A stretch of 64,000 nt of DNA, from the NCBI GenBank assembly GCA_020632715.1, contig JACKFA010000002.1, forward strand, positions 1,285,712 through 1,349,711, written 5' to 3'. The stretch comes from Deltaproteobacteria bacterium (GTDB lineage Bacteria > Myxococcota_A > UBA9042 > PHBI01). This document shows positions 28,595 through 36,640 of this stretch, piece by piece. Below the pieces are notes generated by a model that was not told where the DNA came from, did no database searches, and saw only the letters and a program-made list of their open reading frames with translations. Position numbers and translations under genes: made by a program. Each line of letters starts with the position of its first letter. Within the stretch, counting starts at the first letter, position 1.

Positions 28595-31543
28595 TCACGG
28601 CGGGGTCGTCGTGTCGTACACCGTCCCCTCGCTCGTCGGGTTCGAGGTGCGCGGCAGGTTCGTGAGGTACGTGAAGGCGCCCGTGACGACCGTCCCGGTG
28701 CCGTCGATCCAGCCGTTCCAGAACGCGTTCAGCCCGAAGTCGCCGGCGCCCGTCACCGCCGCGAACGGCACGCTGCAGAAGCCGCCCCCGCAGGTCACGC
28801 CCTGCCCGAGCTTGCTGTCGATGGCCGCCGCGCGCGCGCTGACGTAGCTCTCCGGCCCGACGGCGATCGCGGTGCCCGTCGACCCGTCGGCGTTCGCGAC
28901 CGTGGCCTCGTCCATCTCGACGCCGCTCACCGCCCACACGTTGACGCCGCCGGTCGCGTTGCCCTGCACGTCGAGCCCGTAGGCGTTCGCGAACGATCCC
29001 TGACCGACCGCGAGCCCGTTCTGGCCCGCGCCGCTCACGTGCGAGCGCACGCCGTGCGACACGTCGGAGCCGCTGAGATCCCCGTAGCTGCCGCCGTAGA
29101 TGGCGACGCCCTCGCCGGTCGCGCCGGTCACGACGACGTCCTGGAGCCACACGGCGCTCCCGAGCGAGGCGTTGACCCCGTTCCCGCCGGCGCCGGCGAT
29201 CGTGAGCTGCGTCGCGTTCGCCCACGAGCCGCCCCAGACGTCGAGCCCGTTCCCCGTCGCGGCCGTCGCCGCCGCGCCGACGGCGATGAGCGTCGAGCCC
29301 GAGCCCGCCGCGAAGGCCGCCCCGCCGCACGCCGTCGCCGTCGCGTCCCCGGCGTTCATCATCGCGTGGGAGTCCGCCGTGAAGCACGTGCCCGCGGCGC
29401 CCTCGCTGACGGCCTCGTTCGCGTCCATCACGGCGCCGCTCTGCGCGCGGAAGCCGTCGAAGCCGGTCTCCGACGCCGTGGCGCCCGTCGCGGCGACGTA
29501 GGACCCGCCGTTCGCCTCGAAGCCCGCGCCCCCGGCCCCCGTGACCGACACCCGGTCCGCCGACACGGCCGCGCCCGCCCACGCGCCGACGCCGGCGCCA
29601 CCGACGTCCTCCACGACCGCGTCGAACGCCTCGACGCTGCTCCCGAGCGACGCGCCGAAGCCGTTCCCGCCCGTCGCCCCCTTCGAGCTCGCCCCGGTCG
29701 CGGCGAGCGCGGAGCCGAGGTGCGCCTGGAAGCCGTTGTTGCTCGAGCCGTCGCTCGTCGCCCCGTTGGCGCTGATGACGGCGCCGAGCCACGCCGAGAA
29801 GCCGAAGGACGCGCTCGCGGTGGCGGTCGCGCCCTCCGCGTGGATCGCCCCGCCCGCCGCCGCCGAGAAGCCGTTCTGCCCGCTCTCGTGGGCGACCGCC
29901 GCCGGGAGCCCGCCCCCCGACGCGTCGAGGCCGCTCCCGAGCCACGAGAAGTAGCCGTTCTGGCCGTTCCCGGTCGCCGTCGCGCCGAACGCCTCGAGCG
30001 CGGCGTTGCCGTAGGCGCCGTAGCCGTTGCCGCCGTTCGCCTCGCTGACGGAGCCCGTGTTCGTCGCGCGCGCCGTGCTCGCCGACAGCGCCGAGCCGAG
30101 CGCCGAGCTGAAGCCGTCGCCCGAGTTCCGCCGCGCGGCCGCCCCCTGCGCGTCGATCGCCGCGCCTGCCCAGCCGCCGACGCCTGTCCCGCCGTTGTCC
30201 TCGGCGGTCGCGTACTGCGCGTTGACGACGCCCCCGAAGGTCGCGAGCGCGCCGTTCGCGGCGTTCTGGCTCACGGTCGCGTGGTCGGCGTCGACGACGC
30301 CGCCGTAGAACGCGCCCACCCCCGCGCCGAAGCCGGCGACGCCGTTGCCCGTCGCGGTCAGGCGCGTCATGTAGGCCGCCCCGCCGAAGCTCGCCGCGAC
30401 CCCGTGGTTCCCGTTGCCCGTGGACGCCCCGTCCTCGGAGTACACGGCGCTCACGGCGAAGGCCTGAACGCCGTTCGCGCCGTTCCCGGTCGCCTCGAGG
30501 CGCGACCCGTCGACGGCGCCGCCGATCGACGCGGAGAAGCCGTGGCGCCCGTTGTCCTCGGCGAGGGTGTCGTTGGCCGAGAGGGTCCCGCCGACGACCG
30601 CGACGAAGCCGTCCTCGCCGTTGTCCCGCGCGATGACGCCGTCGGCGCGGATCGTGCCGCCCACGGCCGCCCGCACCCCAGAGCGCGAGAACCCCTCGAC
30701 GACCACGCTCGCGCCGAGCTCGACGACCCCACCGTCGATGGCGACCACGCCGTTGAGCCCGGGCGTCGCGTTCTCGAGCCCGCGCCCGCCGCGGATCGTC
30801 ACGCCGTCGAGGAGCCCGAGGCGCCCCATGCGCACGAAGACGCCGTGGCTCGCGGGGAAGGAGAGGACGACCTGGGACGGGTCCTCGGTGTTGCCGACGA
30901 TGCGGAGCCGCCCGCCCGTGACGTGGGCCGGGGAGAGCGGCGCGTCGAAGGTGTAGGGCGTGGCGCTGTCGGCGAGGTGGAAGGTGAGCGTGTGCCCCTC
31001 GGCGACGACGAAGTGGTCGGCCCAGGCGAGCGCGTCGGCGAGCGTCGCGAAGTCGCCGGGGATCTCCTTCGTCACGTCCTCGGCGATGAGCCGGACGGCG
31101 TCGTCGTACTGCGCGAGGTCGGTCGCGAGCGCGTAGCCCGAGAGATCCGGGAGCTCCGAGCGGAGCGCGAACGTCGAGAAGTCGGGCAGATCCGCCGTCT
31201 TCGCGCACAGGGCGACCTCGCTCTCGAGCGCGTAGCCGTCGAGGTCGTCGTCGGTCAGGAAGCCCGTGAGATCGGGGAGGTCGCTCGTCTTCACGTAGCC
31301 GGCGAGGTCGGCCTGCTTCGCGCAGGCCGCGAGATCCTCGGTCTTCGCGTAGTCGGCGAGGTCCGACGCCGTCACCGCCTCGGCGAGCTGCGCCCGGAGC
31401 TGCGTGTTCTCCGCCTCGAGCGCCGTCAGCCGCGCCTCGACGCTCGCGTCGATGGCCGAGCCGTCGTCACAGCCCGCGAGCGCGACGCCGAGGAGACAAA
31501 AGGCGGCGAGACGCGCCGCACGAGCCGTGCCCGAAAACCCCAT
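28595..31543 (-). CDS. Giant beta-helix surface lipoprotein with fibre-like stalk
   Basis: 982 residues. Signal peptide with Cys25 in ALAGC. Residues about 35-55 form a coiled coil (LTALEAENTQLRAQLAEAV). Six or so short repeats follow of the type SDLADYAKTEDLA / YALESEVALC / YALATDLAQY, as in trimeric phage-fibre and autotransporter stalks. From about residue 190 there is a very long array of 20-25-residue rungs with GNGxxGFxAxxGAxxxAxxATA periodicity, roughly 25 copies, rich in Gly/Ala/Asn, typical of a right-handed parallel beta-helix. It is nearly Cys-free apart from a TCGGGFC near the end. This suggests an outer-membrane-anchored adhesin or carbohydrate-interacting fibre; no catalytic triad of a lyase was noticed. 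Confidence 0.88.
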   Translation of the reverse strand: MGFSGTARAARLAAFCLLGVALAGCDDGSAIDASVEARLTALEAENTQLRAQLAEAVTASDLADYAKTEDLAACAKQADLAGYVKTSDLPDLTGFLTDDDLDGYALESEVALCAKTADLPDFSTFALRSELPDLSGYALATDLAQYDDAVRLIAEDVTKEIPGDFATLADALAWADHFVVAEGHTLTFHLADSATPYTFDAPLSPAHVTGGRLRIVGNTEDPSQVVLSFPASHGVFVRMGRLGLLDGVTIRGGRGLENATPGLNGVVAIDGGVVELGASVVVEGFSRSGVRAAVGGTIRADGVIARDNGEDGFVAVVGGTLSANDTLAEDNGRHGFSASIGGAVDGSRLEATGNGANGVQAFAVSAVYSEDGASTGNGNHGVAASFGGAAYMTRLTATGNGVAGFGAGVGAFYGGVVDADHATVSQNAANGALATFGGVVNAQYATAEDNGGTGVGGWAGAAIDAQGAAARRNSGDGFSSALGSALSASTARATNTGSVSEANGGNGYGAYGNAALEAFGATATGNGQNGYFSWLGSGLDASGGGLPAAVAHESGQNGFSAAAGGAIHAEGATATASASFGFSAWLGAVISANGATSDGSSNNGFQAHLGSALAATGASSKGATGGNGFGASLGSSVEAFDAVVEDVGGAGVGAWAGAAVSADRVSVTGAGGAGFEANGGSYVAATGATASETGFDGFRAQSGAVMDANEAVSEGAAGTCFTADSHAMMNAGDATATACGGAAFAAGSGSTLIAVGAAATAATGNGLDVWGGSWANATQLTIAGAGGNGVNASLGSAVWLQDVVVTGATGEGVAIYGGSYGDLSGSDVSHGVRSHVSGAGQNGLAVGQGSFANAYGLDVQGNATGGVNVWAVSGVEMDEATVANADGSTGTAIAVGPESYVSARAAAIDSKLGQGVTCGGGFCSVPFAAVTGAGDFGLNAFWNGWIDGTGTVVTGAFTYLTNLPRTSNPTSEGTVYDTTTPP

Positions 31544-31568
31544 CGCGAGCCTCCGCTTCCGTCCGAGA

Positions 31569-31590
31569 TATCGTGTGTCGGACGACGATA
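31569..31590. promoter_or_regulatory. Inverted repeat in the promoter region of the beta-helix gene
   Basis: TATCGT-N10-ACGATA lies 26-47 bases upstream of the start at 31543. The arms are perfect but short, so it is only a candidate operator. Confidence 0.3.
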
Positions 31591-31639
31591 GCGCAGGTCC
31601 GCGCGGCGGGTCGAGGGGCGCCGGCGCCCCTCCCGAGGC

Positions 31640-33289
31640 TCAGCCCTTCAGGCTCCCGGCGTGGTCGACCGTCGGCGACACCGGCAAGAGCTTGAAGTCC
31701 GGGTTCTTCTCGGTCGCCCAGCGGATCCCCCACTCGTTCTGGAGGAGGAGCACGGGGTGGCCGTCGCGGTCGCGCGCGAGGGAGCTCCCCTGGCCGCGCT
31801 GGAACTTCTTCGGGTCGAAGCCGGGGCCGACGATCCAGCGGCAGAGCTGGTAGGGGAGCGTCTCGAGGCGCGCGTTCACGCGGTACTCGATCTGCAGGCG
31901 CGACTGCAGCACGTCGAACTGCAGCGTGCCGACGGCGCCGACGATGTCGGGCGACTCGCTGTCCCAGTCCGAGAACATCTGGATGGCGCCCTCCTCGGCG
32001 AGCTGCTCGATGCCCTTGTACATCTGCTTTCTGCGCAGCGGATCGGCGATCATGACGCGCCGGAAGAGCTCGGGCGAGAAGTGCGGGATCCCCTTGAAGC
32101 GCACGTCGGCGCCCGTCGTGAGCGTGTCGCCGATGCGGAAGAGGCCGGGGTCGTAGAGGCCGATGATGTCGCCCGGGAACGCCTCCTCGATGGTCGACCG
32201 CTCGCGCGCCATGAACGCCGACGGGTTCTTCAGGCGGATGGTCTTGTCGAGGCGCGGCACGCGCGCGTCCATCCCCTTCGTGAAGCGCCCGGAGCAGACG
32301 CGCAGGAACGCGATGCGGTCGCGGTGCGCCTGGTCCATGTTCGCCTGGATCTTGAAGACGAACCCCGAGAACGCCGTGTCCGTCGCCTCGACGGTCGCCC
32401 CCTCCTCGGTCGGGTAGGCCGACGGCGCCGGCGCCGCCTTCAGGAACTCGTCGAGGAACGGGCGCACGCCGAAGTTCGTGAGCGCCGAGCCAAAGAAGAG
32501 GGGCGTCAGCTCCCCGTTCCGGACGCGCTGCAGGTCGAACGGGTCGCCGGCGACGTCGAGCAGCTCGAGGTCCTCGGCGAGCCGCGCGCGCGCGGCGGGC
32601 GTCAGCAGCGCGTCGCACTCGGGGGTCCCGTACTTCGCCGTGCGCTCCTCGATCTCGCTCGCGCCGTGCGCCTCGTCGGCCTCGAAGAGGTGCACGAGCT
32701 CGGTCGAGCGCTCGTAGACGCCGACGAAGCGGTAGCCGTCGAAGATCGGCCAGTTCATCGGGCACGAGCGCATCCCGAGGTGCGTCTCGAGCTCGTCCAT
32801 GAGGTCGAGCGGCTCGCGCCCCTGGCGGTCCATCTTGTTGACGAACGTGAAGATGGGCAGGTCGCGGAGGCGGCACACGCGGAAGAGCTTCTCGGTCTGC
32901 GGCTCGACGCCCTTCGCGGCGTCGATGAGCATGACGGCGCTGTCGGCCGCCGCGAGCGTGCGGTAGGTGTCCTCGGAGAAGTCCTGGTGGCCCGGCGTGT
33001 CGAGGATGTTCACGCAGTAGTCGTCGTACGAGAACTGCATGACCGACGTCGTGACCGAGATCCCGCGGGCGCGCTCGAGCTCCATCCAGTCGCTCGTCGC
33101 GTGGCGCGCGGCGCGGCGCGCCTTGACCGCGCCGGCGAGGTGGATGGCGCCGCCGTAGAGCAGGAGCTTCTCGGTGAGCGTGGTCTTGCCGGCGTCCGGG
33201 TGGGAGATGATGGCGAACGTGCGGCGGCGGGCGACCTCGAGCTTGAGGCGCTTCGGGAGCGGCATGTCCGCGGAGGTCGAGATGGTCAT
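31640..33289 (-). CDS. prfC: Peptide chain release factor 3
   Basis: 549 residues, slightly longer than the usual ~530 at the N terminus. The GTPase motifs are G1 HPDAGKTT, switch I region RGISVTTSV, G3 DTPGHQDF and G4 NKMDR. RF3 signatures follow, including SDWMELERARGIS and, in domain II, FKIQANMDQAHRDR. It recycles RF1/RF2 from the ribosome with GTP hydrolysis. The start at 33289 overlaps the stop of the upstream lipoprotein gene (ATGA). An inner ATG at 33265 (MPLPKRLKLE) would give the common length. Confidence 0.94.
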   Translation of the reverse strand: MTISTSADMPLPKRLKLEVARRRTFAIISHPDAGKTTLTEKLLLYGGAIHLAGAVKARRAARHATSDWMELERARGISVTTSVMQFSYDDYCVNILDTPGHQDFSEDTYRTLAAADSAVMLIDAAKGVEPQTEKLFRVCRLRDLPIFTFVNKMDRQGREPLDLMDELETHLGMRSCPMNWPIFDGYRFVGVYERSTELVHLFEADEAHGASEIEERTAKYGTPECDALLTPAARARLAEDLELLDVAGDPFDLQRVRNGELTPLFFGSALTNFGVRPFLDEFLKAAPAPSAYPTEEGATVEATDTAFSGFVFKIQANMDQAHRDRIAFLRVCSGRFTKGMDARVPRLDKTIRLKNPSAFMARERSTIEEAFPGDIIGLYDPGLFRIGDTLTTGADVRFKGIPHFSPELFRRVMIADPLRRKQMYKGIEQLAEEGAIQMFSDWDSESPDIVGAVGTLQFDVLQSRLQIEYRVNARLETLPYQLCRWIVGPGFDPKKFQRGQGSSLARDRDGHPVLLLQNEWGIRWATEKNPDFKLLPVSPTVDHAGSLKG

Positions 33290-34584
33290 CGCAGGATCAC
33301 CGGGGCGGCCTTGGCCGGTAGCGTGATGGCGGCGCCCCCGCGGAGGGCGGGGCGCACCTCGCCGGGCGCGCACTCGCGGCACGCCGGGTCGAGCCAGAGG
33401 TCGAACGCCGGGACGTAGACGAGCGGCGTGTCGAAGGCGTCGGGGGTCGGCAGCGTCGGCTCGAGGCGCGGGTAGCGCGCGCTCCGCCCCATCGCGAAGA
33501 CGCTCTCGACGTGCGCCGCGTCGAGGAGCCAGCGCAGGAGGTGGACCTTGTCGGTCTGCGTGAGGTCGTTCTTCTCGAGCGGCCCGACGAGCCCGCGCGC
33601 GGCGTCCCAGCGGGCGGTGAGCGCGTCCTCGCGCTGGAGGCGGTCGCGCACCCACGTGAAGACGGCGGTCGCCGCCTCCTTCCCGGTGAGCGCCGTCGTG
33701 AAGGGCGCGGCGTAGCCCTCGTGCGTGCCCTCGGTCGGCGCGACGAGGCCCGCGACGTACGGCGCGGTCGCCTCGGCCCAGGTGCGGGCGATGGGGAGCT
33801 CGTAGCCGCGGGGCGTCGCGCGGGTCGTGACGTAGCGCGCGTAGGCGGGGTGCTCGCCCTCGCGCGGCGGCACGTCGTGCAGGAGCAGCGCGATGATCTT
33901 GTAGCCGTCCTTCTCGGTCACGATCGGGCGCGTCGTCTCGTTGACGGCGCCGAAGGATCCGACGGCGTCGCTCGGGATGTCGTAGCGGAGGAGCAGCTCG
34001 TGGGTCGACGCCCCGCGGGCGGCGAGCCACTGCGCGTCGCTCGCGAGGATCCCGGGGACGTCGAGCTCGACGACCACCTCGAGGATGGCGCCTGGGGGGA
34101 TCGCGTCGAACGCGAGCTCCCAGACCCCCTGACCCGGGTCGACGGCGCCGTCGTCGTCGTCGCGCCGCGTGACCGTCGCCGGGCGCACGGGCGCCTCGCC
34201 GTCGGGGCGCACGAGGCGCGCGCGGACCGCGTCGACGACGGCGTTCCCGGGCGCGGCGAACGTCACGATCTCGCGCTCGGGCGGCGGCCCGAAGCGCGTC
34301 TCGGCGAGGTGCACGATCATGCGGCTCGTCGCGCGCGACGGGTCGACCGCGGTGTCGACGATGGCGTGGACGCCGCGCCGGAGCAGCACGAGCCCGTCCT
34401 TCGGGCCCCGCCACTCGTCGCGCTCGGCGCGCAGCGTCTCCGCCTCGTGCATTGCAACATCGGCGTTGGTCCCGCCACACGCGCCGGTGAGGAGCGTCAT
34501 CAGGGCGGCCGCGATGCTGCACTGCACAATCGCGCGTCGGGGGGCGCGCCGGGTCGCGCGCGGGCCGGTCGTTCGGGGCCTCAT
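33286..34584 (-). CDS. Lipoprotein with transglutaminase-like fold, catalytic Cys apparently absent
   Basis: 432 residues. Lipobox LLTGAC at about residue 36. The middle resembles the DUF3857-type beta domain. The region VFTWVRDRLQREDALT ... QTDKVHLLRWLLDAAHVESVFAMGRS matches the transglutaminase-core helix, where active members read GDCxDKxxLLxxLLRAxG. Here the Cys position is replaced (NDLTQTDK), so it is probably a non-catalytic binding domain. It is translationally coupled to prfC by a 4-base overlap, an odd pairing of an envelope lipoprotein with a translation factor. Confidence 0.82.
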   Translation of the reverse strand: MRPRTTGPRATRRAPRRAIVQCSIAAALMTLLTGACGGTNADVAMHEAETLRAERDEWRGPKDGLVLLRRGVHAIVDTAVDPSRATSRMIVHLAETRFGPPPEREIVTFAAPGNAVVDAVRARLVRPDGEAPVRPATVTRRDDDDGAVDPGQGVWELAFDAIPPGAILEVVVELDVPGILASDAQWLAARGASTHELLLRYDIPSDAVGSFGAVNETTRPIVTEKDGYKIIALLLHDVPPREGEHPAYARYVTTRATPRGYELPIARTWAEATAPYVAGLVAPTEGTHEGYAAPFTTALTGKEAATAVFTWVRDRLQREDALTARWDAARGLVGPLEKNDLTQTDKVHLLRWLLDAAHVESVFAMGRSARYPRLEPTLPTPDAFDTPLVYVPAFDLWLDPACRECAPGEVRPALRGGAAITLPAKAAPVILR

Positions 34585-34662
34585 GGCCGCGCAGCAATGC
34601 CCGACGCGCCCGCCGAGGTCAAGCCGCGGGTGCGTCCCGGGCCGCCCGGCGCGCGCCGCCGG

Positions 34663-36432
34663 TCAGAGCGAGATGGTGTAGGAGTTCCCGGTGTCGATCT
34701 CGTACTTCACGAGCCCGTAGTTGATGAGGAAGTACATGATGTTCGGGTCGTCGGGATCGAGCGCGACCGCGCCGTAGCCGGTGTAGTTGTTGTTGTCGAG
34801 GGCGCCCTTGGCCCCCTGCGTCACCGGGTACTGGCCGGGGAGGAGGTCGTAGGCCTGACCGATCTGGAAGAGCCCCTGCGCGTGGTTGCCGTCGGCGAGA
34901 TCGTGGACCGAGCACTTCCGCGGCTCGTTCCCGCCGCACGCGAAGAAGAGCTGCCGCGCCTCGTCGACGAAGAAGTTCGTCTCGCCGACCCCGCCGATGC
35001 CGCTGACGTTCGCGAAGTAGCTGCGGTCGCCGGTCTCGTCGTCGATGGCGAGGAGCACGTCCCGGGTCTGCGCGTAGATGACGCCGTCGCGGTGGAGGAG
35101 CCCCGTGATGGTGCTGTACTGAAGGCTCACGCCGCCGCCGATGTCGGGCAGCGGGGCCGTCAGGTTCCGCGACGCCCAGCGCGACACGATCGTGCAGGTC
35201 GCCCCGTCGGCGCTGATGTGCACGACCCCGACACCGTCGTTGTTCCACCCGAGGTAGAAGCCGCCGTCGTCGGCGAGGGCGAAGGCGCGCTCGGCGTACT
35301 GCACCGGCGCGTAGCCGCCCGGGTAGTTCGGGCTCACGCGCCCGCTCCAGCACTGGCCGAAGGGGAACGCGGCGTCCATCCCCTCGGCGTCGGTCTGGCG
35401 GCGCCAGACGAGCTTCCGGTCGCCGGTGTCCGGGTCGACCCGGAAGATGGTCACGTGGTTCAGCGTGTCGGAGCCGGCGACGTAGATCTGCCCGTCCGCG
35501 CCGAGCTTCGCGGCGACCGCGAAGGGGAGGATCTCGCCGTCGAAGGTGTCGCCGCTGCCCACGTCGTGCCAGCCCGTCTCGTCCTCGTAGCTGCCGGAGA
35601 CGACGCGCCGATCGCCCGTCTCGTAGTTGAAGGCGTAGACGGCGCCGGGCTTCACGTCGACCTGGCCCCCCGTGTAGTGGACCGCCGCGAAGAGCTCCTT
35701 TCGCTCCTTCGAGAGGAACCCGCCGCCCCACTTCTGGAGGTTGACGCCGCGCGTGTGCGGCCCGGCGCCGACGCGGAGCCCGGCGTCCCACGCCTCGGCC
35801 GCCGGCCGGCACGCCTGCATCTGGGCGTTGCTGCGGTTGCAGCGGCAGTCCATGGGGAGGTCGGTCGGCGCGGCCATGTAGAGGTCGATGTCGCACCCCA
35901 TCGTGTAGAACTCGCTGCCGCGGTGGCGCGGGTCGATGGAGGTCGCGCAGAAGGGGTCGCCGACGATGTTCCCGCCGTCGTCCCAGTGGTACCAGCAGCG
36001 CTCGCCGAGCATGCAGGTCTGGGTGACCTCCCAGATGTAGCCGCAGCTGTCCACGGGGCCTATCTCGGTCGGGTTGTCGATGCTCTGGGCGCCCTCGGGG
36101 AGGCAGCCGAGGACCTCGGGGACCTGGGGCGGGCAGCCGCAGCGCGCGCCGCCGGGGGCGTTCTCGTCGGTGATGCAGTCGGTGTAGTCGCCGAGGCAGC
36201 GCGTGTAGCCGAGCTCGGTGCCGTAGTTGCCGCAGGAGTCGACGTCGAAGACGAGGTCGGGCGCGCGGGCGTCGCAGACGCGGATCCCGGTGAACTCGCA
36301 CTTGGCGGGGGCGCCACCACCGAGGTCGTCGCCGTTGTTCGCGCACGCGGCGAGGGCGAGGGCGGCGACGCCGAGCGCGGCGAGGTCGAGGAGGCTGGGG
36401 GTGCGGCGCAGGGCGGTGGTCGTCGGCGTCAT
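34663..36432 (-). CDS. Cys-rich propeller lipoprotein
   Basis: About 589 residues from ATG 36432. Signal ending ALAAC. The N-terminal 200 residues hold about 20 Cys in spaced pairs (CEFTGIRVC, CGNYGTELGYTRC, MDCRCNR). The C-terminal two thirds has repeated blocks such as VYAFNYETGDRRVVSGSYED, IFRVDPDTGDRKLV and LLAIDDETGDRSYFANVSG, typical of beta-propeller blades. A surface-exposed binding protein is likely. No enzymatic motif is seen. Confidence 0.85.
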   Translation of the reverse strand: MTPTTTALRRTPSLLDLAALGVAALALAACANNGDDLGGGAPAKCEFTGIRVCDARAPDLVFDVDSCGNYGTELGYTRCLGDYTDCITDENAPGGARCGCPPQVPEVLGCLPEGAQSIDNPTEIGPVDSCGYIWEVTQTCMLGERCWYHWDDGGNIVGDPFCATSIDPRHRGSEFYTMGCDIDLYMAAPTDLPMDCRCNRSNAQMQACRPAAEAWDAGLRVGAGPHTRGVNLQKWGGGFLSKERKELFAAVHYTGGQVDVKPGAVYAFNYETGDRRVVSGSYEDETGWHDVGSGDTFDGEILPFAVAAKLGADGQIYVAGSDTLNHVTIFRVDPDTGDRKLVWRRQTDAEGMDAAFPFGQCWSGRVSPNYPGGYAPVQYAERAFALADDGGFYLGWNNDGVGVVHISADGATCTIVSRWASRNLTAPLPDIGGGVSLQYSTITGLLHRDGVIYAQTRDVLLAIDDETGDRSYFANVSGIGGVGETNFFVDEARQLFFACGGNEPRKCSVHDLADGNHAQGLFQIGQAYDLLPGQYPVTQGAKGALDNNNYTGYGAVALDPDDPNIMYFLINYGLVKYEIDTGNSYTISL

Positions 36433-36510
36433 GGAGGCGGCTCCGGCTTGGGGAACGGGCCGTGGCGATGTCACGGGACCCGGACAGCATGACGAGCGAC
36501 GGGCCCGACC

Positions 36511-36524
36511 GACAACGGGTTGTC
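36511..36524. promoter_or_regulatory. 14-bp palindrome in a divergent promoter region
   Basis: GACAAC-GG-GTTGTC is a perfect dyad between the propeller lipoprotein (minus) and glgP (plus). It overlaps a possible minus-strand -35 (TTGTCG). Confidence 0.4.
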
Positions 36525-36541
36525 AGATGGCTGTTGGGGTT

Positions 36542-36584
36542 CGCAAGCGCCGCGGAATGCCCGCGGCGTCAGGCGGCGCTTGCG
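36542..36584 (+). repeat. Nested inverted repeat in the glgP upstream region
   Basis: CGCAAGCGCCGC (36542-36553) and GCGGCGCTTGCG (36573-36584) are perfect 12-base arms. A second dyad (CCGCGG...CCGCGG) lies within. It is 57 bases ahead of the glgP start, so it could be a leader hairpin or operator. Confidence 0.45.
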
Positions 36585-36640
36585 TCCGCGCCGCAAAGCG
36601 GGGTTCATAGGCGCTGTCACGAGGATCCGGAGGGAGACCC

